From contig NC_081138.1 of NCBI RefSeq assembly GCF_958295425.1, positions 8,420,302 through 8,484,301 on the forward strand: a stretch of DNA of 64,000 nt, read 5' to 3'. The notes under the pieces were generated by a model that was not told the DNA's origin, did no database searches, and was given only the letters and a program-made list of their open reading frames with translations. This document shows positions 20,331 through 34,083 of this stretch, one piece after another; positions within the stretch are counted from its first letter, which is position 1; every line of letters starts with the position of its first letter. The translations under genes and the position numbers were made by a program. This DNA is from Solea solea (taxonomy: Eukaryota; Chordata; Actinopteri; Pleuronectiformes; Soleidae).

Positions 20331-23300
20331 TTTTAATCTTTTTTCTACTGTCCTATAATATGAAGTTAACATCTTATAAGATATACTTCAGTCCCCTCAG
20401 TGTTTGATTTTGCAATGATTTCACTGTTTGGATGTGTTTTTCTATTTGTGTCTGTTTTTAAGTGCGCGTTAAGCAGGGATACGGCTGTTTTCTGATTTTT
20501 TTCATTTTTCTACTGTCCCGTAACATAAATCTCACAAATAAAGTTAACATCTTATAAGATATACTTCTGTACCCTCAGTGTTTTATTTTGCAATGATTTC
20601 CCTGTTTGGATGTGTTTTTCTATTTGTGTCTGTTTTTGTGTGCGCGTTAAGCAGGGATACGGCTGTTTTCTGATTTTTTTCATTCTTCTACTGTCCCATA
20701 ACATAAACCTCACAAATAAAGTTAACATCTTACAAGATATAGTTATATACCTTCAGTGTTTGATTTTACAATGATTTCACTGTTTGGATGTGTTTTTCTA
20801 TTTGTGTCTGTTTTTGTGCGCGTTCAGCAGGGATACGGCTGTTATCTGATTTTTTTAATTTTTCTACTGTCCCATAACATAAACCTCACAAATAAAGTTA
20901 AAATCTTATAAGATATAGTTATATACCTTCAGTGTTTGATTTTGCAATGATTTCACTGTTTGGATGTGTTTTTCTATTTGTGTCTGTTTTTGTGCGCATT
21001 CAGCAGGGATACGGCTGTTTTGTAATTTTTTTAATTTTTCTACTGTCCCATAACATAAACCTCACAAATAAAGTTAAGATCTTATAAGATATACTTCTGT
21101 ACCCTCAGTGTTTGATTTTGCAATGATTTCACTGTTTGGATGTGTTTTTCTATTTGTGTCTGTTTTTTGTGTGCGCGTTAAGCAGGGATACGGCTGTTTT
21201 CTGATTTTTTTCATTTTTCTACTGTCCCGTAACATAAACCTCACAAATAAAGTTAACATCTTATAAGATATACTTCTGTACCCTCAGTGTTTTATTTTGC
21301 AATGATTTCACTGTTTGGATGTGTTTTTCTATTTGTGTCTGTTTTTGTGCGCATTCAGCAGGGATACGGCTGTTTTGTAATTTTTTTCATTTTTCTACTG
21401 TCCCATAACATAAACCTCACAAATAAAGTTAACATCTTATAAGATATACTTCTGTACCCTCAGTGTTTTATTTTGCAATGATTTCACTGTTTGGATGTGT
21501 TTTTCTATTTGTGTCTGTTTTTGTGCGCATTCAGCAGGGATACGGCTGTTTTGTAATTTTTTTAATTTTTCTACTGTCCCATAACATTAACCTCACAAAT
21601 GAAGTTAAGATCTTGTAAGATATAGTTATATACCTTCAGTGTTTGATTATGCAATGATTTCACTGTTTGGATGTGTTTTTCTATTTGTGTCTGTTTTTGT
21701 GCGCATTCAGCAGGGATACGGCTGTTTTCTTATTTTTTTTTTTTTTTTCTACTGTCCCATAACATAAACCTCACAAATAAAGTTAAAATCTCATAAGATA
21801 TAGTTTTATACCTTAGTGTTTGATTTTGCAATGATTTCACTGTTTGGATGTGTTTTTCTATTTGTGACTTTTTTTGTGCGCGTTCAGCAGGGATACGGCT
21901 GTTTTCTAATTTTTTTCATTTTTCTACTGTCCCATAACATAAACCTCACAAATAAAGTTAAAATCTTATAAGATATAGTTATATACCTTCAGTGTTTGAT
22001 TTTGCAATGATTTCACTGTTTGGATGTGTTTTTCTATTTGTGTCTGTTTTTGTGCGCATTCAGCAGGGATACGGCTGTTTTCTGATTTTTTTAATTTTTC
22101 TACTGTCCCATAACATAAAACTCACAAATAAAGTTAAAATCTTATAAAATATAGTTATATACCTTCAGTGTTTGATTAAACAATGATTTCACGGTTTGGA
22201 TGTGTTTTTCCATTTGTGTCTGTTTTTGTGCGCGTTAAGCAGGGTTACGGCTGTTTTCTGATTTTTTTTTTTATTTTTCTACTGTCCCATAACATAAACC
22301 TCACAAATAAAGTTAAAAATCTTATAAGATATAGTTATATACCTTCAGTGTTTGATTTTGCAATGATTTCACTGTTTGGATGTGTTTTTCTATTTGTGTC
22401 TGTTTTTGTGTGCGCGTTAAGCAGGGATACGGCTGTTTTCTGATTTTTTTCATTTTTCTACTGTCCCATAACATAAACCTCACAAATAAAGTTAACATCT
22501 TATAAGATATACTTCTGTACCCTCAGTGTTTGATTTTGCAATGAATTCACTGTTTGGAAGTGTTTTTCCTTTTGTGTCTGTTTTTGTGCGCGTTAAGCAG
22601 GGATACGGCTGTTTTCTGATTTTTTTCATTTTTCTACTGTCCCATAACATAAACCTCACAAATAAAGTTAACATCTTATAAGATAAAGTTATATACCTTC
22701 AATGTTTTATTTTGCAATGATTTCACTGTTTAGATGTGTTTTTCTATTTGTGTCTGTTTTTGTGCGCGTTAAGCAGGGATACGGCTTTTTTCAGATTTTT
22801 TTCATTTTTCTACTGTCCCATAACATAAACCTCACAAATAAAGTTAAAATCTCATAGGTTATAGTTTTATACCTTCAGTGTTTGATTTTGCAATGATTTC
22901 ACTGTTTGGATGTGTTTTTCCATTTGTGTCTGTTTTTGTGCGCATTAAGCAGGGATACGGCTGTTTTCTGATTTTTTTCATTTTTTTACTGTCCCATAAC
23001 ATAAACCTCACAAATAAAGTTAACATCTTATGAGATATACATCTGTACCCTCAGTGTTTGATTTTTGCAATGATTTCACTGTTTGGATGTGTTTTTCTAT
23101 TTTTGTCTGTTTTTGTGCGCATTCAGCAGGGATATGGCTGTTTTCTGATTTTTTCATTTTTCTACTGTCCCATAACATAAACCTCACAAATAAAGTTACA
23201 ATCTTATAAGCTATAGTTATATACCTTCAGTGTTTGATTTATGCAATGATTTCACTGTTTAGATGTGTTTTTCTATTTGTGTCTGTTTTTGTGCGCATTC

Positions 23301-26300
23301 AGTAGGGATACGGCTGTTTTCTGATTTTTTTAAAACTTTTTCTACTGTCCCATAACATAAACCTCACAAATAAAGTTATCATCTTATAAGATATACTTCT
23401 GTACCCTCAGTGTTTGATTTTGCAATTATTTCACTGTTTGGATGTGTTTTTCCTTTTGTGTCTGTTTTTGTGCGCGTTAAGCAGGGTTGCGGCTGTTTTC
23501 TGATTTTTTTTTAATTTTTCTACTGTCCCATAACATAAACCTCACAAATAAAGTTAAAATCTTATAAGATATAGTTATATACCTTCAGTGTTTGATTTTG
23601 CAATGATTTCACTGTTTAGATGTGTTTTTCTATTTGTGTCTGTTTTTGTGCGCATTCAGCAGGGATACGGCTGTTTTCTGATTTTTTTCATTTTTCTACT
23701 GTCCCATAACATAAACCTAACAAATAAAGTTAAAATCTTATAAGATATAGTTATATACCTTCAGTGTTTGATTATACAATGATTTCACTGTTTGGATGTG
23801 TTTTTCCATTTGTGTCTGTTTTTGTGCGCGTTAAGCAGGGTTACGGCTGTTTTCTGATTTTTTTTTAATTTTTCTACTGTCACATAACATAAACCTCACA
23901 AATAAAGTTAAAATCTTATAAGATATAGTTATATACCTTCAGTGTTTGATTTTGCAATGATTTCACTGTTTGGATGTGTTTTTCTATTTGTGTCTGTTTT
24001 TGTGCGCATTCAGCAGGGATACGGCTGTTTTCTGATTTTTTCATTTTTCTACTGTCCCATAACATAAACCTCACAAATAAAGTTAAAATCTTATAAGCTA
24101 TAGTTATATACCTTCAGTGTTTGATTTTGCAATGATTTCACTGTTTGGATGTGTTTTTCTATTTGTGTCAGTTTTTGTGCGCGTTAATCAGGGATACGGC
24201 TGTTTTCTGATTTTTTTTCATTTTTCTACTGTCCCATAACATAAACCTCACAAATAAAGTTAAAATCTTATAAGATATAGTTTTATACCTTCAGTGTTTG
24301 ATTTTGCAATGATTTCACTGTTTGGATGTGTTTTTCTATTTGTGTCTGTTTTTGTGCGCATTCAGCAGGGATACGGCTGTTTTCTGATTTTTTTCATTTT
24401 TCTACTGTCCCGTAACATAAACCTCACAAATAAAGGTAAAATCTTATAAGATATAGTTATATACCTTCAGTGTTTGATTTTGCAATGATTTCACTGTTTG
24501 GATGTGTTTTTCTATTTGTGTCTGTTTTTGTCCCATTCAGCAGGGATATGGCTGTTTTCTGATTTTTTTCATTTTTCTACTGTCCCATAACATAAACCTC
24601 ACAAATAAAGTTAAAATCTTATAAGATATAGTTATATACCTTCAGTGTTTGATTTTGCAATGATTTCACTGTTTGGATGTGTTTTTCCATTTGTGTCTGT
24701 TTTTGTGCGCGTTAAGCAGGGATACGGCTGTTTTCTGATTTTTTTCATTTTTTTACTGTCCCATAACATAAACCTCACAAATAAAGTTAACATCTTATGA
24801 GATATACTTCTGTACCCTCAGTGTTTGATTTTTGCAATGATTTCACTGTTTGGATGTGTTTTTCTATTTTTGTCTGTTTTTGTGCGCATTAAGCAGGGAT
24901 ATGGCTGTTTTCTGATTTTTTCATTTTTCTACTGTCCCATAACATAAACCTCACAAATAAAGTTACAATCTTATAAGCTATAGTTATATACCTTCAGTGT
25001 TTGATTTATGCAATGATTTCACTGTTTAGATGTGTTTTTCTATTTGTGTCTGTTTTTGTGCGCATTCAGCAGGGATACGGCTGTTTTGTAATTTTTTTCA
25101 TTTTTCTACTGTCCCATAACATTAACCTCACAAATAAAGTTAACATCTTATAAGATATACTTCTGTACCCTCAGTGTTTTATTTTGCAATGATTTCACTG
25201 TTTGGATGTGTTTTTCTATTTGTGTCTGTTTTTGTGCGCATTCAGCAGGGATATGGCTGTTGTGTAATTTTTTTAATTTTTCTACTGTCCCATAACATTA
25301 ACCTCACAAATGAAGTTAAGATCTTATAAGATATAGTTATATACCTTCAGTGTTTGATTTTGCAATGATTTCACTGTTTGGATGTGTTTTTCTATTTGTG
25401 TCTGTTTTTGTGCGCATTCAGCAGGCTGTTTTCTGATTTTTTTCATTTTTCTACTGTCCCATAACATAAACCTCACAAATAAAGTTAACATCTTATAAGA
25501 TATAGTTATATACCTTCAGTGTTTGATTTTACAATGATTTCACTGTTTGGATGTGTTTTTCTATTTGTGTCTGTTTTTGTGCGCATTCAGCAGGGATACG
25601 GCTGTTATCTGATTTTTTTCATTTTTCTACTGTCCCATAACATAAACCTCACAAATAAAGTTAACATCTTACAAGATATAGTTATATACCTTCAGTGTTT
25701 GATTTTGCAATGATTTCACTGTTTGGATGTGTTTTTCTATTTGTGTCTGTTTTTGTGCGCATTCAGCAGGCTGTTTTCTGATTTTTTTCATTTTTCTACT
25801 GTCCCATAACATAAACCTCACAAATAAAGTTAACATCTTATAAGATATACTTCTGTACCCTCAGTGTTTGATTTTGCAATGATATCACTGTTTGGATGTG
25901 TTTTTCTATTTGTGTCTGTTTTTGTGTGCGCGTTAAGCAGGGATACGGCTGTTTTCTGATTTTTTTCATTTTTCTACTGTCCCGTAACATAAATCTCACA
26001 AATAAAGTTAACATCTTATAAGATATACTTCTGTACCCTCAGTGTTTTATTTTGCAATGATTTCCCTGTTTGGATGTGTTTTTCTATTTGTGTCTGTTTT
26101 TGTGTGCGCGTTAAGCAGGGATACGGCTGTTTTCTGATTTTTTTCATTCTTCTACTGTCCCATAACATAAACCTCACAAATAAAGTTAACATCTTACAAG
26201 ATATAGTTATATACCTTCAGTGTTTGATTTTACAATGATTTCACTGTTTGGATGTGTTTTTCTATATGTGTCTGTTTTTGTGCGCATTCAGCAGGGGTAC

Positions 26301-29300
26301 GGCTGTTATCTGATTTTTTTCATTTTTCTACTGTCCCATAACATAAACCTCACAAATAAAGTTAAAATCTTATAAGATATAGTTATATACCTTCAGTGTT
26401 TGATTTTGCAATGATTTCACTGTTTGGATGTGTTTTTCTATTTGTGTCTGTTTTTGTGCGCATTCAGCAGGGATACGGCTGTTTTCTGATTTTTTTCATG
26501 TTTCTACTGTCCCATAACATAAACCTCACAAATAAAGTTAAAATCTTATAAGATATAGTTAAATACCTTCAGTGTTGATTTTACAATGATTTCACTGTTT
26601 GGATGTGTTTTTCCATTTGTGGCTGTTTTTGTGCGCGTTAAGCAGGGATCCAGCTGTTTTCTAATTTTTTTCATTTTTCTACTGTCCCATAACATAAACC
26701 TCACAAATAAAGTTAACATCTTACAAGATATAGTTATATACCTTCAGTGTTTGATTTTACAATGATTTCACTGTTTGGATGTGTTTTTCTATTTGTGTCT
26801 GTTTTTGTGCGCGTTCAGCAGGGATACGGCTGTTATCTGATTTTTTTAATTTTTCTACTGTCCCATAACATAAACCTCACAAATAAAGTTAAAATCTTAT
26901 AAGATATAGTTATATACCTTCAGTGTTTGATTTTGCAATGATTTCACTGTTTGGATGTGTTTTTCTATTTGTGTCTGTTTTTGTGTGCGCGTTAAGCAGG
27001 GATACGGCTGTTTTCTGATTTTTTTCATTTTTCTACTGTCCCGTAACATAAACCTCACAAATAAAGTTAGCATCTTATAAGATATACTTCTGTACCCTCA
27101 GTGTTTTATTTTGCAATGATTTCACTGTTTGGATGTGTTTTTCTATTTGTGTCTGTTTTTGTGCGCATTCAGCAGGGATACGGCTGTTTTGTAATTTTTT
27201 AAATTTTTCTACTGTCCCATAACATTAACCTCACAAATGAAGTTAAGATCTTGTAAGATATAGTTATATACCTTCAGTGTTTGATTTTGCAATGATTTCA
27301 CTGTTTGGATGTGTTTTTCTATTTGTGTCTGTTTTTGTGCGCATTCAGCAGGCTGTTTTCTGATTTTTTTCATTTTTCTACTGTCCCATAACATAAACCT
27401 CACAAATAAAGTTAACATCTTATAAGATATACTTCTGTACCCTCAGTGTTTGATTTTGCAATGATTTCACTGTTTGGATGTGTTTTTCTATTTGTGTCTG
27501 TTTTTGTGCGCGTTAAGCGGGGAAACGGCTGATTTCAGATTTTTTAAAAATTTTTCTACTGTCCCATAACATAAACCTCACAAATAAAGTTAACATCTTA
27601 CAAGATATAGTTATATACCTTCAGTGTTTGATTTTACAATGATTTCATTGTTTGGATGTGTTTTTCTATTTGTGTCTGTTTTTGTGCGCGTTCAGCAGGG
27701 ATACGGCTGTTATCTGATTTTTTTAATTTTTCTACTGTCCCATAACATAAACCTCACAAATAAAGTTAAAATCTTATAAGATATAGTTATATACCTTCAG
27801 TGTTTGATTTTGCAATGATTTCACTGTTTGGATGTGTTTTTCTATTTGTGTCTGTTTTTGTGCGCATTCAGCAGGGATACGGCTGTTTTGTAATTTTTTT
27901 AATTTTTCTACTGTCCCATAACATAAACCTCACAAATAAAGTTAAGATCTTATAAGATATACTTCTGTACCCTCAGTGTTTGATTTTGCAATGATTTCAC
28001 TGTTTGGTTGTGTTTTTCTATTTGTGTCTGTTTTTTGTGTGCGCGTTAAGCAGGGATACGGCTGTTTTCTGATTTTTTTCATTTTTCTACTGTCCCGTAA
28101 CATAAACCTCACAAATAAAGTTAACATCTTATAAGATATACTTCTGTACCCTCAGTGTTTTATTTTGCAATGATTTCACTGTTTGGATGTGTTTTTCTAT
28201 TTGTGTCTGTTTTTGTGCGCATTCAGCAGGCTGATTTCTGATTTTTTTCATTTTTCTACTGTCCCATAACATAAACCTCACAAATAAAGTTAACATCTTA
28301 CAAGATATAGTTATATACCTTCAGTGTTTGATTTTGCAATGATTTCACTGTTTGGATGTGTTTTTCTATTTGTGTCTGTTTTTGTGCGCATTCAGCAGGC
28401 TGTTTTCTGATTTTTTTCATTTTTCTACTGTCCCATAACATAAACCTCACAAATAAAGTTAACATCTTATAAGATATACTTCTGTACCCTCAGTGTTTGA
28501 TTTTGCAATGATATCACTGTTTGGATGTGTTTTTCTATTTGTGTCTGTTTTTAAGTGCGCGTTAAGCAGGGATACGGCTGTTTTCTGATTTTTTTCATTT
28601 TTCTACTGTCCCGTAACATAAATCTCACAAATAAAGTTAACATCTTATAAGATATACTTCTGTACCCTCAGTGTTTTATTTTGCAATGATTTCCCTGTTT
28701 GGATGTGTTTTTCTATTTGTGTCTGTTTTTGTGTGCGCGTTAAGCAGGGATACGGCTGTTTTCTGATTTTTTTCATTCTTCTACTGTCCCATAACATAAA
28801 CCTCACAAATAAAGTTAACATCTTACAAGATATAGTTATATACCTTCAGTGTTTGATTTTACAATGATTTCACTGTTTGGATGTGTTTTTCTATATGTGT
28901 CTGTTTTTGTGCGCATTCAGCAGGGGTACGGCTGTTTTGTAATTTTTTTAATTTTTCTACTGTCCCATAACATAAACCTCACAAATAAAGTTAAGATCTT
29001 ATAAGATATACTTCTGTACCCTCAGTGTTTGATTTTGCAATGATTTCACTGTTTGGATGTGTTTTTCTATTTGTGTCTGTTTTTTGTGTGGGCGTTAAGC
29101 AGGGATACGGCTGTTTTCTGATTTTTTTCATTTTTCTACTGTCCCGTAACATAAACCTCACAAATAAAGTTAACATCTTATAAGATATAGTTATATACCT
29201 TCAGTGTTTGATTTTGCAATGATTTCACTGTTTGGATGTGTTTTTCTATTTGTGTCTGTTTTTGTGCGCATTCAGCAGGGATACGGCTGTTTTGTAATTT

Positions 29301-29544
29301 TTTTAATTTTTCTACTGTCCCATAACATTAACCTCACAAATGAAGTTAAGATCTTGTAAGATATAGTTATATACCTTCAGTGTTTGATTATGCAATGATT
29401 TCACTGTTTGGATGTGTTTTTCTATTTGTGTCTGTTTTTGTGCGCATTCAGCAGGCTGTTTTCTGATTTTTTTCATTTTTCTACTGTCCCATAACATAAA
29501 CCTCACAAATAAAGTTAACATCTTATAAGATATACTTCTGTACC

Positions 29545-31720
29545 CTCAGTGTTTTATTTTGCAATGATTTCACTGTTTGGATGTGTTTTTCTATTTGTGT
29601 CTGTTTTTGTGCGCATTCAGCAGGGATACGGCTTTTTTCTGATTTTCTTTCATTTTTCTACTGTCCCATAACATAAACCTCACAAATAAAGTTAAAATCT
29701 TATAAGATATAGTTATATACCTTCAGTGTTTGATTTTGCAATGATTTCACTGTTTGGATGTGTTTTTCTATTTGTGTCTGTTTTTGTGCGCGCGTTAAGC
29801 AGGGATACGGCTGTTTTCTGATTTTTTTCATTTTTCTACTGTCCCATAACATAAACCTCACAAATAAAGTTAAAATCTTATAAGCTATAGTTATATACCT
29901 TCAGTGTTTGATTTTGCAATGATTTCACTGTTTAGATGTGTTTTTCTATTTGTGTCTGTTTTTGTGCGCATTCAGCAGGGATACGGCTGTTTTCTAATTT
30001 TTTTTTCATTTTTCTACTGTCCCATAACATAAACCTCAAAAATAAAGTTAAAATCTTATAAGATATAGTTATATACCTTCAGTGTTTGATTTTGCAATGA
30101 TTTCACTGTTTAGATGTGTTTTTCTATTTGTGTCTGTTTTTGTGCGCATTCAGCAGGGATACGGCTGTTTTCTGATTTTTTTCATTTTTCTACTGTCCCA
30201 TAACATAAACCTCACAAATAAAGTTAACATCTTACAAGATATAGTTATATACCTTCAGTGTTTGATTTTACAATGATTTCACTGTTTAGATGTGTTTTTC
30301 TATTTGTGTCAGTTTTTGTGCGCGTTAAGCAGGGATACGGGTGTTTTCTGATTTTTTTCATTTTTCTACTGTCCCATAACATAAACCTCACAAATAAAGT
30401 TAAAATCTTATAAGATATAGTTTTATACCTTCAGTGTTTGATTTTGCAATGATTTCACTGTTTGGATGTGTTTTTCTATTTGTGACTGTTTTTGTGCGCG
30501 TTCAGCAGGGATACGGCTGTTTTCTAATTTTTTTCATTTTTCTACTGTCCCATAACATAAACCTCACAAATAAAGTTAACGTCTTACAAGATATAGTTAT
30601 ATACCTTCAGTGTTTGATTTTGCAATGATTTCACTGTTTGGATGTGTTTTTCTATTTGTGTCTGTTTTTGTGCGCATTCAGCAGGCTGTTTTCTGATTTT
30701 TTTCATTTTTCTACTGTCCCATAACATAAACCTCACAAATAAAGTTAACATCTTATAAGATATACTTCTGTACCCTCAGTGTTTGATTTTGCAATGATTT
30801 CACTGTTTGGATGTGTTTTTCTATTTGTGTCCGTTTTTGTGTGCGTGTTAAGCAGGGATACGGCTGTTTTCAGATTTTTTTCATTTTTCTAGTGTCCCAT
30901 AACATAAACCTCACAAATAAAGTTAACATCTTACAAGATATAGTTATATACCTTCAGTGTTTGATTTTACAATGATTTCAGTGTTTGGATGTGTTTTTCT
31001 ATTTGTGACTGTTTTTGTGCGCGTTCAGCAGGGATACGGCTGTTTTCTAATTTTTTTCATTTTTCTACTGTCCCATAACATAAACCTCACAAATAAAGTT
31101 AAAATCTTATAAGATATAGTTATATACCTTCAGTGTTTGATTTTGCAATGATTTCACTGTTTGGATGTGTTTTTCTATTTGTGTCTGTTTTTGTGCGCAT
31201 TCAGCAGGCTGTTTTCTGATTTTTTTTCATTTTTCTACTGTCCCATAACATAAACCTCACAAATAAAGTTAACATCTTATAAGATATACTTCTGTACCCT
31301 CAGTGTTTGATTTTGCAATGATTTCACTGTTTAGATGTGTTTTTCTATTTGTGTCTGTTTTTGTGCGCATTCAGCAGGGTTACGGCTGTTTTCTGATTTT
31401 TTAAAATTTTTCTACTGTCCCATAACATAAACCTCACAAATAAAGTTAACGTCTTACAAGATATAGTTATATACCTTCAGTGTTTGATTTTGCAATGATT
31501 TCACTGTTTGGATGTGTTTTTCTATTTGTGTCTGTTTTTGTGCGCATTCAGCAGGAATACGGCTGTTTTTTGATTTTTTAAAATTTTTCTACTGTCCCAT
31601 AACATAAACCTCACAAATAAAGTTAACGTCTTACAAGATATAGTTATATACCTTCAGTGTTTGATTTTGCAATGATTTCACTGTTTGGATGTGTTTTTCT
31701 ATTTGTGTCTGTTTTTGTGC
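29545..31720. repeat. 2.18-kb block repeated at 36389-38564 (offset 6844)
   Basis: Corresponding landmarks include TTATAAGCTATAG (29881/36725), CTCAAAAATAAAG, GATACGGGTG and the rare CTAGTGTCCC, all in the same order. Reading line by line I found only a handful of differences (for example TTTTCTGATTTTCTTT vs TTTTCAGATTTTCTTT, GGGTTACGG vs GGGATACGG, GCGCATTC vs GCACATTC). The match ends near 31722/38566 where different subtypes follow. Confidence 0.85.
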
Positions 31721-34083
31721 GCATTCAGCAGGCTGTTTTCTGATTTTTTTCATTTTTCTACTGTCCCATAACATAAACCTCACAAATAAAGTTAACATCT
31801 TATAAGATATACTTCTGTACCCTCAGTGTTTTATTTTGCAATGATTTCACTGTTTGGATGTGTTTTTCTATTTGTGTCTGTTTTTGTGTGCGCGTTAAGC
31901 AGGGATACGGCTGTTTTCTGATTTTTTTCATTTTTCTACTGTCCCGTAACATAAACCTCACAAATAAAGTTAACATCTTTCAAGATATAGTTATATACCT
32001 TCAGTGTTTGATTTTACAATGATTTCACTGTTTGGATGTGTTTTTCTATTTGTGTCTGTTTTTGTGCGCATTCAGCAGGGATACGGCTGTTTTCTGATTT
32101 TTTTCATTTTTCTACTGTCCCATAACATAAACCTCTCAAATGAAGTAAAAATCTTATAAGCTATAGTTATATACCTTCAGTGTTTGATTTTGCAAGGATT
32201 TCACTGTTTAGATGTGTTTTTCTATTTGTGTCTGTTTTTGTGCGCATTCAGCAGGGATACTGCTGTTTTCTGATTTTTTTCATTTTTCTACTGTCCCATA
32301 ACATAAACCTCACAAATAAAATTAAAATCTTATAAGATATAGTTATATACCTTCAGTGTTTTATTTTGCAATGATTTCACTGTTTGGATGTGTTTTTCTA
32401 TTTGTGTCTGTTTTTGTGCGTATTCAGCAGGCTGTTTTCTGATTTTTTTCATTTTTCTACTGTCCCATAACATAAACCTCACAAATAAAGTTAACATCTT
32501 TCAAGATATAGTTATATACCTTCAGTGTTTGATTTTACAATGATTTCACTGTTTAGATGTGTTTTTCTATTTGTGTCTGTTTTTGTGCGCATTCAGCAGG
32601 GATACGGCTTTTTTCAGATTTTCTTTCATTTTTCTACTGTCCCATAACATAAACCTCACAAATAAAGTTAAAATCTTATAAGATATAGTTATATACCTTC
32701 AGTGTTTGATTTTGCAATGATTTCACTGTTTGGATGTGTTTTTCTATTTGTGTCTGTTTTTGTGCGCGCGTTAAGCAGGGATACGGCTGTTTTCTAATTT
32801 TTTTTTCATTTTTCTACTGTCCCATAACATAAACCTCACAAATAAAGTTAAAATCTTATAAGATATAGTTATATACCTTCAGTGTTGATTTTGCAATGAT
32901 TTCACTGTTTAGATGTGTTTTTCTATTTGTGTCTGTTTTTGTGCGCATTCAGCAGGGATACGGCTGTTTTCTGATTTTTTTAAATGTTTCTACTGTCCCA
33001 TAACATAAACCTCACAAATAAAGTTAACATCTTATACGATATAGTTATATACCTTCAGTGTTTGATTTTGCAATGATTTCACGTTTGGATGTGTTTTTCT
33101 ATTTGTGACTTTTTTTGTGCGCGTTCAGCAGGGATACGGCTGTTTTCTGATTTTTTTCATTTTTCTACTGTCCCATAACATAAACCTCACAAATAAAATT
33201 AAAATCTTATAAGATATAGTTATATACCTTCAGTGTTTTATTTTGCAATGATTTCACTGTTTGGATGTGTTTTTCTATTTGTGTCTGTTTTTGTGCGCAT
33301 TCAGCAGGGATACGGCTTTTTTCAGATTTTCTTTCATTTTTCTACTGTCCCATAACATAAACCTCACAAATAAAGTTAAAATCTTATAAGATATAGTTAT
33401 ATACCTTCAGTGTTTGATTTTGCAATGATTTCACTGTTTGGATGTGTTTTTCTATTTGTGTCTGTTTTTGTGCGCGCGTTAAGCAGGGATACGGCTGTTT
33501 TCTGATTTTTTTCATTTTTCTACTGTCCCATAACATAAACCTCACAAATAAAGTTAAAATCTTATAAGCTATAGTTATATACCTTCAGTGTTTGATTTTG
33601 CAATGATTTCACTGTTTAGATGTGTTTTTCTATTTGTGTCTGTTTTTGTGCGCATTCAGCAGGGATACGGCTGTTTTCTAATTTTTTTTTCATTTTTCTA
33701 CTGTCCCATAACATAAACCTCAAAAATAAAGTTAAAATCTTATAAGATATAGTTATATACCTTCAGTGTTTGATTTTGCAATGATTTCACTGTTTAGATG
33801 TGTTTTTCTATTTGTGTCTGTTTTTGTGCGCATTCAGCAGGGATACGGCTGTTTTCTGATTTTTTTCATTTTTCTACTGTCCCATAACATAAACCTCACA
33901 AATAAAGTTAACATCTTACAAGATATAGTTATATACCTTCAGTGTTTGATTTTACAATGATTTCACTGTTTAGATGTGTTTTTCTATTTGTGTCAGTTTT
34001 TGTGCGCGTTAAGCAGGGATACGGGTGTTTTCTGATTTTTTTCATTTTTCTACTGTCCCATAACATAAACCTCACAAATAAAG
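31640..34083. repeat. 2.44-kb block repeated at 34800-37243 and in part at 38847-40255
   Basis: At offset 3160 the order of private variants is the same from about 31640 to 34083: ATCTTTCAAG, CTCTCAAATGAAGTAAAAATC, CAAGGATTTC, GATACTGCTG, GCGTATTCAGCAGG, GTGTTGATTTT, ATCTTATACGAT and TTTCACGTTTGG. A third copy starts near 38847 (offset 4207 from the second) and breaks at about 40258; it has at least one private change (ATTCCACTG at 39910). The shared single-copy-like variants make independent origin implausible. Confidence 0.88.
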
